Shown here: piece after piece, positions 1 through 7,103 of the stretch
Layout of the letters: each line of letters begins with the position of its first letter
Position numbering within the stretch: the stretch's first letter is position 1
Assembly: GCA_002483345.1 (NCBI GenBank)
Contig: DLHS01000015.1
Span: 282,525-346,524 of the forward strand
Direction: 5' to 3'
Length of the DNA: 64,000 nt
DNA from: Bacteroidetes bacterium UBA7662
Lineage (GTDB): Bacteria > Bacteroidota > Bacteroidia > UBA7662
The notes under the pieces: model-generated
Told to the model about the DNA's origin: nothing
Seen by the model: the letters and a program-made list of their open reading frames with translations, nothing else
Databases searched by the model: none
Position numbers and translations under genes: made by a program

Positions 1-842
1 GGTACAATTTCCTGCCCCTGAAATTTGATAGGTTTGATGCTGGTCATACCCACATTTTCCAATACACGCAGGTGGTTGATGTAATTCTGTGAAAAAGTCA
101 TCCAGAAACGGGCGCGTTTCATGTGAGGAATGTTTTTTACCAGCGATTCCAATTCCTCGTGATACAGCAGATATGACTCTTTCGGGCCTATACCGGGGTA
201 ATCAATGGGCTGATGAATACTTAGTGGCTCAATCTCAATCCAGTCTCCCTGCTGCCAGTATTTACCCTTCTGGGTGATTTCACGGATGTTGATTTCCGGA
301 TTGAAATTGGTAGCAAAGGCTTTTCCATGATCGCCGGCATTGCAGTCGATGATATCGAGATAATGAATCTCATCAAAATGGTGTTTCAGCGCATGGGCGG
401 TAAATATACCCGAAACACCCGGATCAAATCCGCAACCCAGCAAACCGAGTATACCGGCTTCTTTGAAACGATCCTGAAATGCCCATTGCCAGTGGTATTC
501 GAATTTGGCCACGTCTTTCGGTTCATAATTGGCGGTATCGAGGTAATGGACTTTGGTCCGCAAACAAGCCTCCATGATGGTCAGATCCTGATAAGGCAGC
601 GCGACATTGATAACCACTTCCGGCTGGAAAGAGCTAATGAGTGCCACCAGCTCTTCCACATTGTCGGCATCTACCTGCGCAGTCTGGATACGATTGCCTC
701 CTACTTCGGCAGCGATTTTATCACATTTCGACTTGGTACGGCTGGCCAGCAGGATATCGGTGAATACTTCCGGCACCTGGGCGCATTTGTGGGTGACTAC
801 GGCTCCAACGCCGCCTGCCCCTATGATAAGTACTTTTCCCAT
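1..842 (-). CDS. Carboxynorspermidine/carboxyspermidine synthase, saccharopine-dehydrogenase family (3' end cut by window)
   Basis: The first 280 residues of an NAD(P)-dependent reductase of the saccharopine dehydrogenase family. The family condenses a diamine with aspartate semialdehyde to make carboxy(nor)spermidine, the first step of the SAM-independent spermidine route. The ATG at 842 gives MGKVLIIGAGGVGAVV, a Rossmann glycine-rich loop (GxGGxG) right at the N-terminus, followed by the family-like stretches LLASRT, VVINVALPYQD, YLDTANYE and LGCGFDPGVSGIF. The usual length is about 400 aa, so roughly 120 residues lie beyond the window start. It sits 43 bp downstream of an agmatinase-like gene on the same strand, which supports a polyamine operon (agmatine to putrescine to carboxyspermidine). 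A lysine-pathway saccharopine reductase is the alternative; the neighbour makes the polyamine role more likely. Confidence 0.82.
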   Translation of the reverse strand, partial: MGKVLIIGAGGVGAVVTHKCAQVPEVFTDILLASRTKSKCDKIAAEVGGNRIQTAQVDADNVEELVALISSFQPEVVINVALPYQDLTIMEACLRTKVHYLDTANYEPKDVAKFEYHWQWAFQDRFKEAGILGLLGCGFDPGVSGIFTAHALKHHFDEIHYLDIIDCNAGDHGKAFATNFNPEINIREITQKGKYWQQGDWIEIEPLSIHQPIDYPGIGPKESYLLYHEELESLVKNIPHMKRARFWMTFSQNYINHLRVLENVGMTSIKPIKFQGQEIV

Positions 843-885
843 GGAGATTTGTTTTTTTTCTTGATAATCGGCAAAAATAGCCGCT

Positions 886-1959
886 TCAACGTAAAGTTTT
901 GGTGAATTTACTGTCGTGTGACTTATATGCGAGATTTGCCATGCGGTATAACACTCTGGCGCCTACATTCGCATCCCAATCATTCTTTTTACGGGGAGAT
1001 ACCTCGCATAAGTCAAAACCAATGATTTTCCGGCCGCTAGCTGCTACCTGTTCTATGAGATACATGGCCTGTTCAAATTCCAGGCCACCCGGAACCGGTG
1101 TACCGGTGCCCGGACAAAGTTTTGGATCAAGTCCGTCAATATCAAAACTGATGTAAACTTTGTCTGGCAATGCCTTGACAATATCTGCACAAACTTTTTT
1201 CCAGCTTTTCCCATCAAAAGCAGCTTCAGCCAGGTCACGGTCGTAAAAAACTGCTATGCGGCCATTACTCTGTGCTGCCAAGGCAGCTTCGGCTTCACAG
1301 TAATCTCGTATGCCTACCTGTACCAGCTTGCTTACCTGTGGTATTTTGAGGGCATTAAACATGATGGATGCATGGGAGAATGTGAAACCTTCGTAGGCAT
1401 CCCGCAAATCCATGTGGGCATCTATTTGTAAAATGCCGTATTCCGTATTTCTTTCTGCCAATGCATGCATTAAGCCAAGAGGAGAACTGTGATCTCCACC
1501 CAATACACCTACCAGCTTTCCTCTTTCCAGATGATGTGCGGTGGCCGCTTTCACCCAATCGAAGAGATAGCCACATTTTTCATTGATTTCATCCTGAATG
1601 ATGCCCATTTCAAGGACTTCTTCCGGGTCAGAACCGGCTTCAAGCCATTGTATGTACCTGCTGCTGAGTTTGCGAAGTTCTTTGGAGCGTTTCAGCCATT
1701 TGCTGTCAATAGCTTCCATGGCAATGCCAATGTTCCAGGCCTGCGGGATTTTAGGGTCGTAAAAATCGAGCTGTGGAGAGGCCTCCAGGATGGCTTTCGG
1801 ACCTTTGGCCGTTCCGTCACTGTAAGAAACAGTCACATCCCAGGGAACAGGAACTATCACAACACCAGCCGTTTCAGTGGTAAAAGGAAGCCCAAATAAC
1901 TGACCGTTGGCCTGACCTACGCCGTTGGGATCTATGACAGGTGATTTTTCTCTTGACAT
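886..1959 (-). CDS. Agmatinase / arginase-family ureohydrolase
   Basis: A 357-aa member of the arginase/agmatinase/formiminoglutamase superfamily, cytosolic and binuclear-manganese dependent. All three metal-binding signatures are present: GGDHS (residues 154-158), DAHMD (180-184) and SFDIDGLDP (271-279). The substrate cannot be fixed from motifs alone. The next gene downstream, 43 bp away, is a carboxy(nor)spermidine synthase, so agmatine hydrolysis to putrescine and urea is the best inference. The protein is longer than the E. coli agmatinase (about 306 aa), with extra sequence before GGDHS (about residues 85-145). The ATG lies only 7 bp from a large inverted array of 8-bp repeats that fills the space where its promoter and leader should be. 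Arginase or formimidoylglutamase are the alternatives. Confidence 0.88.
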   Translation of the reverse strand: MSREKSPVIDPNGVGQANGQLFGLPFTTETAGVVIVPVPWDVTVSYSDGTAKGPKAILEASPQLDFYDPKIPQAWNIGIAMEAIDSKWLKRSKELRKLSSRYIQWLEAGSDPEEVLEMGIIQDEINEKCGYLFDWVKAATAHHLERGKLVGVLGGDHSSPLGLMHALAERNTEYGILQIDAHMDLRDAYEGFTFSHASIMFNALKIPQVSKLVQVGIRDYCEAEAALAAQSNGRIAVFYDRDLAEAAFDGKSWKKVCADIVKALPDKVYISFDIDGLDPKLCPGTGTPVPGGLEFEQAMYLIEQVAASGRKIIGFDLCEVSPRKKNDWDANVGARVLYRMANLAYKSHDSKFTKTLR

Positions 1960-1966
1960 TGGCTGG

Positions 1967-2187
1967 GGGTTAACGGTAAAAGGGTTAAACGGTAAAAGGG
2001 TAAAACGGCTAAACGGTAAAACGTTAAAAGGGTAAAATGGTTAAACTGTAAAAGGTTTGAGCGATTATCTTTGACAGTTAAAATTCTAAACGTTTAGCCG
2101 TTTAGCCGTTTAGCCGTTTAGCCGTTTAGCCGTTTAGCCGTTTAGCCGTTTAGCCGTTTAGCCGTTTTACCCTTTTACCAAATTAAC
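1967..2187. repeat. Inverted pair of octanucleotide arrays (palindromic)
   Basis: The left array (1967-2054) is eleven 8-bp units of the form GGYWAAAS (for example GGTAAAAG, GGTTAAAC, GGCTAAAC). The right array (2091-2162) is nine perfect copies of CGTTTAGC, followed by CGTTTTAC CCTTTTACC; read on the other strand it is the same unit, GGCTAAAC. The arrays are therefore inverted, with a 36-bp centre (2055-2090). A perfect 26-bp arm pair is 1991-2016 and 2154-2179. The element fills the gap between ychF (stop at 2196) and the agmatinase start (1959), both on the minus strand. It can fold as a long hairpin in DNA or in the agmatinase leader. The period of 8 is not a multiple of 3 and no gene covers it. 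Confidence 0.93.
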
Positions 2188-2195
2188 CTCCTAAA

Positions 2196-3293
2196 TCAAA
2201 CATTAAAGCGGAAGAGCATGATGTCACCGTCGTGAACAAGATAGGCTTTGCCTTCTATGCTTACTTTACCGGCTTCGCGACAGGCTGCCCAGGAACCCAG
2301 GGTTACAAAGTCCTGATAATGAATTACCTCTGCTTTGATGAACCCCTTTTCAAAATCTGTATGGATAACACCGGCTGCTTGCGGAGCCAGCGTTCCCTGA
2401 TGAATGGTCCAGGCACGTACTTCCTGCACCCCCGCCGTGAAATAGGTCTGTAATTTCAATAGGCGGTAAGCAGCCTTGATCAGCTTCTCAACCCCGGATT
2501 CATTCAGGCCAAGATCTTCCAGAAATACCTGACGGTCTTCATAACTCTCCAACTCTGCAATATCCGATTCTATCGCTGCACAGATGACAAGCACTTCAGC
2601 ACTTTCGGCAGCGGCCATGGCACGAACCTGTTCCACATGATCATTTTCAGTTTTCAGCGATTTTTCGTCCACATTACAGACATACAACACTGGTTTTTCG
2701 GTCAGCAGGAATAAATCATAAGCATGTTCCCGTTCGTCGTCGGTAACTGGTGCGGTACGAGCCGATTTCCCCTGTTCCAGGTGGTGTTTGTAGCGATGGA
2801 GTACATCGGCAGCCAGTTTGGCATCTTTATCACCGGTTTTAGCGGCCCGTTCTACTTTCTGCAGTTTTTTATCAACCGATTCCAGGTCTTTAAGCTGCAG
2901 CTCGATATCAATAATTTCTTTATCACCGATCGGATCCACACGGCCGTGAACGTGCACTACGTTGTCGTCTTTGAAGCAACGTAAAACATGAATGATGGCA
3001 TCGGTCTCCCTGATATTGCCCAGAAACTTATTGCCAAGCCCCTCTCCTTTGCTGGCACCCTGTACCAGTCCGGCGATGTCGACTATTTCGATGGTATTGG
3101 GCACGATGCGTTCAGGATTCACCAGCTCGGCCAGCTTACTCAACCGGGCATCCGGTACGGTGATAACCCCCACATTGGGTTCAATAGTACAAAAAGGAAA
3201 ATTTGCCGCCTGCGCACGGGCATTTGACAAACAATTAAAAAGTGTCGATTTACCCACATTCGGCAGGCCGACAATACCACATTTTAAGGCCAT
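2196..3293 (-). CDS. ychF: Ribosome-binding ATPase YchF (Obg-family)
   Basis: A 365-aa OLA1/YchF-family P-loop NTPase that prefers ATP, binds ribosomes and is linked to oxidative-stress responses. The P loop GLPNVGKST is at residues 9-17 and the G3 region reads DIAGLVQGASKGEGLG. The base-recognition motif is the family's NVDE near residue 207 instead of NKxD, the hallmark of the YchF change from GTP to ATP. The last 80 or so residues form the TGS domain (YFTAGVQEVRAWTI through HDGDIMLFRF). The length matches the family (363-367 aa). It is a single gene; the octamer repeat array starts right after its stop. Confidence 0.97.
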   Translation of the reverse strand: MALKCGIVGLPNVGKSTLFNCLSNARAQAANFPFCTIEPNVGVITVPDARLSKLAELVNPERIVPNTIEIVDIAGLVQGASKGEGLGNKFLGNIRETDAIIHVLRCFKDDNVVHVHGRVDPIGDKEIIDIELQLKDLESVDKKLQKVERAAKTGDKDAKLAADVLHRYKHHLEQGKSARTAPVTDDEREHAYDLFLLTEKPVLYVCNVDEKSLKTENDHVEQVRAMAAAESAEVLVICAAIESDIAELESYEDRQVFLEDLGLNESGVEKLIKAAYRLLKLQTYFTAGVQEVRAWTIHQGTLAPQAAGVIHTDFEKGFIKAEVIHYQDFVTLGSWAACREAGKVSIEGKAYLVHDGDIMLFRFNV

Positions 3294-3347
3294 ATCTTAT
3301 CTGAAAACAGCCGCAAAGATAGTCAGATAAGGCCGGATTTGGTATGC

Positions 3348-3860
3348 TTACCTTCCCCTTGGGTCGTCAGCATCGTTGCCCATCAGAATCGGGAAACTAA
3401 ACCTGCCAAAGAGATAGTAAGTACCCGGATTATAATAAGGCAAATACTCAGCACAGGCTTCAAAATTGAGGTGCCTTTTCCCGGTTTTGACACTTGATCC
3501 GAGACCTATTCCCAGCGTGCCCCGTTTAACCACATCTGGTTCTGCCAATATCCTCGCAAAGCCCGTATAAGGGTGAATGTAGATGAAGCGATACGGATAG
3601 GCCTTTATTCCAAAGTTAAAAACCACTGTATTGTTTTCTGTGAGATAGTTGGTGTAGGTACCCGTGATATTGGCAAAAAGCCAGCGATTGATATTTAGAT
3701 CGGCTGAAACATGCATACCAAAACCCTGACTGGTTGCTCTGTCGGTGTAGTTAGCTGAGCCTGCATTGATACCCAGGCTTAAAAAATCGGCCCTCCGTGG
3801 TTGTGCTTCGGCAAGCAGTACAGAAAAAAACAGCAGCAACGTACTCAGTAATCGAATCAT
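3348..3860 (-). CDS. Exported outer-membrane beta-barrel-like protein, unknown function
   Basis: A 170-aa protein that I cannot assign to a named family. It starts with a clear signal peptide (MIRLLSTLLLFFSVLLAEAQ, cut after AEA or AQ). The mature part is rich in alternating aromatic and glycine strands (SLGINAGSANYTD, NITGTYTNYL, GTLGIGLGSSV, YYLFGRFSFPIL), as expected for a small outer-membrane barrel. The tail DDPRGR is charged and not barrel-like. It is monocistronic and has a good Bacteroidota -7 box (TATTTTTG on the minus strand, 3879-3886) 18 bp before the ATG. Its role is unknown. Confidence 0.68.
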   Translation of the reverse strand: MIRLLSTLLLFFSVLLAEAQPRRADFLSLGINAGSANYTDRATSQGFGMHVSADLNINRWLFANITGTYTNYLTENNTVVFNFGIKAYPYRFIYIHPYTGFARILAEPDVVKRGTLGIGLGSSVKTGKRHLNFEACAEYLPYYNPGTYYLFGRFSFPILMGNDADDPRGR

Positions 3861-3878
3861 CAGAACCTTTTAGAACGA

Positions 3879-3886
3879 CAAAAATA
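3879..3886 (-). promoter_or_regulatory. Candidate Bacteroidota -7 box (TATTTTTG) for the barrel-like gene
   Basis: Perfect match to TAnnTTTG on the minus strand, 18 bp before the ATG at 3860. No convincing TTTG -33 element at the ideal distance, so this is half a promoter by sequence. Confidence 0.42.
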
Positions 3887-4017
3887 TACTTGCCAACGGA
3901 AAGTTAGGTATAAACGATACAATGGCTTCCTAAATACGCCTTAAAGGAGCACAGATGATGGTATTCTGATGACATAGCAAAGCATACAATTTGTAACTTA
4001 GCAGAAAGTCAGATATT

Positions 4018-4686
4018 ATGCGAGGCATACTTTTGATCATTTTGTATTTACTATTTCTGCAGATTTCATGCAAAAAAGCAGGGCCATCTGTTGACCAGCC
4101 CAAGACTGACCAAACCTCATTCTGGCCAACCAAACCGGAAAATTCATGGCACATGACAGATTATCAGGATGCCCTGCATAAAATAATCCTCTTGCACCCT
4201 TCTGATACTACCCCGGATATTTATCCCGTCAGTAAAATAAGTACGACTTTCGGTACGTCATTTCCAGTAAAATGGATCAGAAACCTATCCGGTGGTAAAC
4301 TGCAGACTGCCTGGAAAATTGGGACTGATCAGGCAACCGGAATATTGTTTGAGGATAACCTGGTTCCTGGTCAACTTTGGTATGGCGATGCCCGTTTTTT
4401 CTACGCACCTCAAAATCCAGCCTTTGGAGAAACTACAGATAGTGTTCGGCTTACCTTCAAACTTGTCAGGATCAGGAAGTCGTTTGAAACTACTCTGGTT
4501 CCTTCTGAACGCTATGAGGATTTAGCAGAAATTAAGGTCGGGTTGGAAAAGCATGTTGTGTGGCCTGGAGAATGGCAGGAAACAACCTTTTTGAGCTATA
4601 CACTCTTGCTGGGTAAAGGGATCGGGCCGGTATTTATTTCAAGTCCGGATTTTACAGCAGAACTATCAGAATATATACTCAGGTAA
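4018..4686 (+). CDS. Putative lipoprotein, unknown function
   Basis: A 222-aa protein whose N-terminus (MRGILLIILYLLFLQISCKK) is a type II signal peptide with lipobox LQISC, so it should be lipidated at Cys18. The residue after it is Lys-Lys, not Asp. The remainder looks like a soluble beta-rich domain, with no motif I recognise. The start ATG is followed at once by the hydrophobic core, so an upstream start is unlikely. It is encoded alone: the barrel protein lies divergently to the left, and the ABC exporter starts 166 bp downstream with its own -7 box. The function cannot be inferred. Confidence 0.66.
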   Translation: MRGILLIILYLLFLQISCKKAGPSVDQPKTDQTSFWPTKPENSWHMTDYQDALHKIILLHPSDTTPDIYPVSKISTTFGTSFPVKWIRNLSGGKLQTAWKIGTDQATGILFEDNLVPGQLWYGDARFFYAPQNPAFGETTDSVRLTFKLVRIRKSFETTLVPSERYEDLAEIKVGLEKHVVWPGEWQETTFLSYTLLLGKGIGPVFISSPDFTAELSEYILR

Positions 4687-4813
4687 GCAACGAGTTCACA
4701 TCCGTTTTTCAGTTCAGCAGACTGTAATCTGCCTACAGCGCGTCATGAGCTTATAAATCGTTTTATTCTTCCAAAACATAATCAGGGCAAATTCAAACAG
4801 TCGGGATGAACTT

Positions 4814-4821
4814 TATTTTTG
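4814..4821 (+). promoter_or_regulatory. Candidate -7 box (TATTTTTG) for the ABC exporter
   Basis: Perfect TAnnTTTG match 31 bp before the ATG at 4853. The -33 region has no clean TTTG, so confidence is moderate. Confidence 0.42.
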
Positions 4822-4852
4822 CAACTTCACTTCTGATTGTCTACCCGACCTT

Positions 4853-6628
4853 ATGAAAATTTTATATAATTACCTCAAAGGCTATTGGAAACTGGTGCTG
4901 CTGGCATTGGTTTTAGCCGCCATAAATCAGATTTTCTCATTACTCGACCCCTGGATTTTCCAGAAAGTAATAGACCAGTATGTCATCACCAAAGAGAAGG
5001 ATTTACTCGTCAACATCACTTCAGAGGAGTTCATTCGGGGAGCAGGCATGCTCATACTGGCAGCTATGGGCGTTGCAATGGTAAGCAGAATTGCCAAAAA
5101 CTTCCAGGACTATTATGTGAATGTAATCACCCAGAAACTGGGTGCGCAGATATATACGGATGGTTTGAGTCATTCACTCGATCTCCCCTATCAGGTTTTT
5201 GAAGATCAGCGGAGCGGAGAGACTCTTGGAATACTTCAGAAGGTGCGTACAGACGTCGAAAAGCTGGTTTCTGCCTTTGTAAACATTCTTTTCACCTCAA
5301 TTGTAGGCATTGCTTTCGTGATGGTTTATGCCTACAATGTTTATTGGGCTATTGCACCGGTTTACTTTTCAGCGGTCCCGTTGTTGGCCATCCTCAGCTC
5401 AGTTCTGAGTAAAAGAATAAAAAAAATTCAGAAGAAAATTGTGGGCGAAACAACGGCACTGGCAGGCTCGACTACAGAGTCGCTTCGCAATATAGAACTG
5501 GTTAAGAGTCTGGGCCTTGCCCAGCAGGAAACCAAAAGACTTAACAGCATCACTTCTAAAATCCTGAGTCTGGAGTTGAGGAAGGTTAAGTTCATCCGGA
5601 GTCTTTCATTTATTCAGGGAACCTTCGTTAACCTGATGCGGAATGGGATACTGATGATGATGCTGTACCTGATATTCGCAGACAAAATTTCCGTCGGACA
5701 GTTTTTCTCCCTCTTTATCTACAGTTTTTTCATTTTCGGGCCGCTGCAGGAGCTTGGGAACATTATCAATATTTACAGAGAAGCTGAAGTATCACTCAAT
5801 AATTTCGAAAAAATACTAAGTACCCCAAAAGAAGAAAAGCCTGTTTCACCCCAAACAATCGGCGACCTCCAATCGCTTCATTTCGGGAGCGTTGGTTTCC
5901 AGCATCAGTCTGCCAGGACAGCCGCACTGGAGGAAATTTCTTTTGGCGTTAATATGGGAGAAACCGTGGCGTTTGTAGGGCCATCCGGTTCCGGCAAAAC
6001 CACACTTGTTAAACTCCTCGTGGGCTTATATAAAACCAACAGCGGCGAAGTCTACTACAACGACATAGCTGCCCGTGATATTGATCTCGATGAACTGCGC
6101 AAAAACATAGGCTTTGTGACCCAGGACACCCAGCTTTTTGCCGGAACCATCCGGGAAAACCTGCTGTTTGCCGCCCCATGGGCAAGTGATGAGGATTGCC
6201 TGGATGTACTTGAAAAAGCGGCTTGTCAGAACCTCATGGCCCGTGCCGACAAAGGCCTTGACTCTGTTATCGGAGAAGGTGGTGTGAAAGTATCGGGTGG
6301 AGAGAAACAACGTCTTTCAATTGCCAGAGCCCTGTTGCGTAGACCAAGACTGATGGTATTTGATGAAGCTACTTCGTCCCTTGATTCTATTACGGAAGAA
6401 GAAATCAGTAAAACCATACGGGCGCTTTCTAACAACCAGCATCACATTACGGTGTTGATTGCGCACCGCCTGAGTACTATCATGCACGCTGACCGTATTT
6501 ATGTACTTGAAAAAGGCAAAATGGTCGAAACCGGCAAACATGATGAGCTTCTGGAACAAAAGGGACTCTACTATGCCATGTGGCGTCAACAAATCGGTGA
6601 ACGTAAGGAAAGCCTTGCTACTGCCTGA
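4853..6628 (+). CDS. ABC exporter half-transporter (fused permease-ATPase)
   Basis: A 591-aa type IV ABC exporter half-molecule in the inner membrane, expected to work as a homodimer. The N-terminal 300 residues hold the membrane helices (about 14-34, 60-80, 140-160, 164-186, 262-282, 285-300). The ATPase follows: Walker A GPSGSGKTT (376-384), Q-loop VTQDTQLF, signature VSGGEKQR (480-487), Walker B LMVFDEA (500-506) and the H-loop AHRLST. All catalytic residues are intact. The substrate is unknown; lipid A/MsbA-like flippases and multidrug exporters share this architecture. It has its own promoter and no partner half-transporter nearby. Confidence 0.92.
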   Translation: MKILYNYLKGYWKLVLLALVLAAINQIFSLLDPWIFQKVIDQYVITKEKDLLVNITSEEFIRGAGMLILAAMGVAMVSRIAKNFQDYYVNVITQKLGAQIYTDGLSHSLDLPYQVFEDQRSGETLGILQKVRTDVEKLVSAFVNILFTSIVGIAFVMVYAYNVYWAIAPVYFSAVPLLAILSSVLSKRIKKIQKKIVGETTALAGSTTESLRNIELVKSLGLAQQETKRLNSITSKILSLELRKVKFIRSLSFIQGTFVNLMRNGILMMMLYLIFADKISVGQFFSLFIYSFFIFGPLQELGNIINIYREAEVSLNNFEKILSTPKEEKPVSPQTIGDLQSLHFGSVGFQHQSARTAALEEISFGVNMGETVAFVGPSGSGKTTLVKLLVGLYKTNSGEVYYNDIAARDIDLDELRKNIGFVTQDTQLFAGTIRENLLFAAPWASDEDCLDVLEKAACQNLMARADKGLDSVIGEGGVKVSGGEKQRLSIARALLRRPRLMVFDEATSSLDSITEEEISKTIRALSNNQHHITVLIAHRLSTIMHADRIYVLEKGKMVETGKHDELLEQKGLYYAMWRQQIGERKESLATA

Positions 6629-7103
6629 TCAGTATGCAGTATTGAGTATGGAGTAGTTAGCATGAACTACTAGATACTAACTACTCAATACTCCGTACGG
6701 TTGTTGGCTTTTGCACCAGAGAGAACGCTGGCAAGTACCTTGGTTTTTTATACCTATGAATGAAAATATTGTCACTTAAATTGTAAAATTTAATAATTGA
6801 TAATACTTCCTTTTAACGCTTGAATAAGATTTTTCAGAAACCAGCAATAATGCCATTTTCTCGTTTGAAGCCACTTTTTTTGTTTTTAAAATAGTGTTTC
6901 CGGGATTCCTCAGACGTGACTAATATGCGGTCGGATTCATACTGTCTGAGCTTACACCTTGCCGGAAAATAGCAGGCAGATGTTCCTTTTTTATCTCAAT
7001 TTATGCCTGAAAAGCCTGTTTTATCTCTGAAAACAGTTGCTATAACTTAATGAAGGCGTAATAAGGAGATGATACTGTCAGACTTCTTTTGCCTCAACTA
7101 AAC
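6629..7103. other. 475-bp intergenic region with one hairpin
   Basis: No gene is visible. The first 70 bp hold an imperfect inverted repeat (listed separately). The rest is AT-rich and should contain the promoter of the large secreted protein, but no perfect TAnnTTTG box is visible close to its start. A weak 7-bp stem (CTGTTTT / AAAACAG, 7016-7036) lies in the leader. Confidence 0.5.
6642..6695. repeat. Imperfect inverted repeat after the ABC exporter gene
   Basis: Arms TTGAGTATGGAGTAGTTAGC (6642-6661) and its near-complement ending in CTACTCAATACTCCG (to 6695) pair with three or four mismatches over about 22 bp, around a 10-bp loop. There is no T-tract, so it is not a classical terminator; it may act as an mRNA 3'-end hairpin or be a degenerate mobile repeat. 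Confidence 0.7.

Noticed and set aside
327..905. 192-codon plus-strand open frame opposite the polyamine gene
   Set aside because: It lies antisense to the well-supported reductase and has no signal or family character; it is a shadow of that gene.
2091..2162. Possible CRISPR array
   Set aside because: The units are 8 bp with no spacers, so this is a simple tandem repeat.
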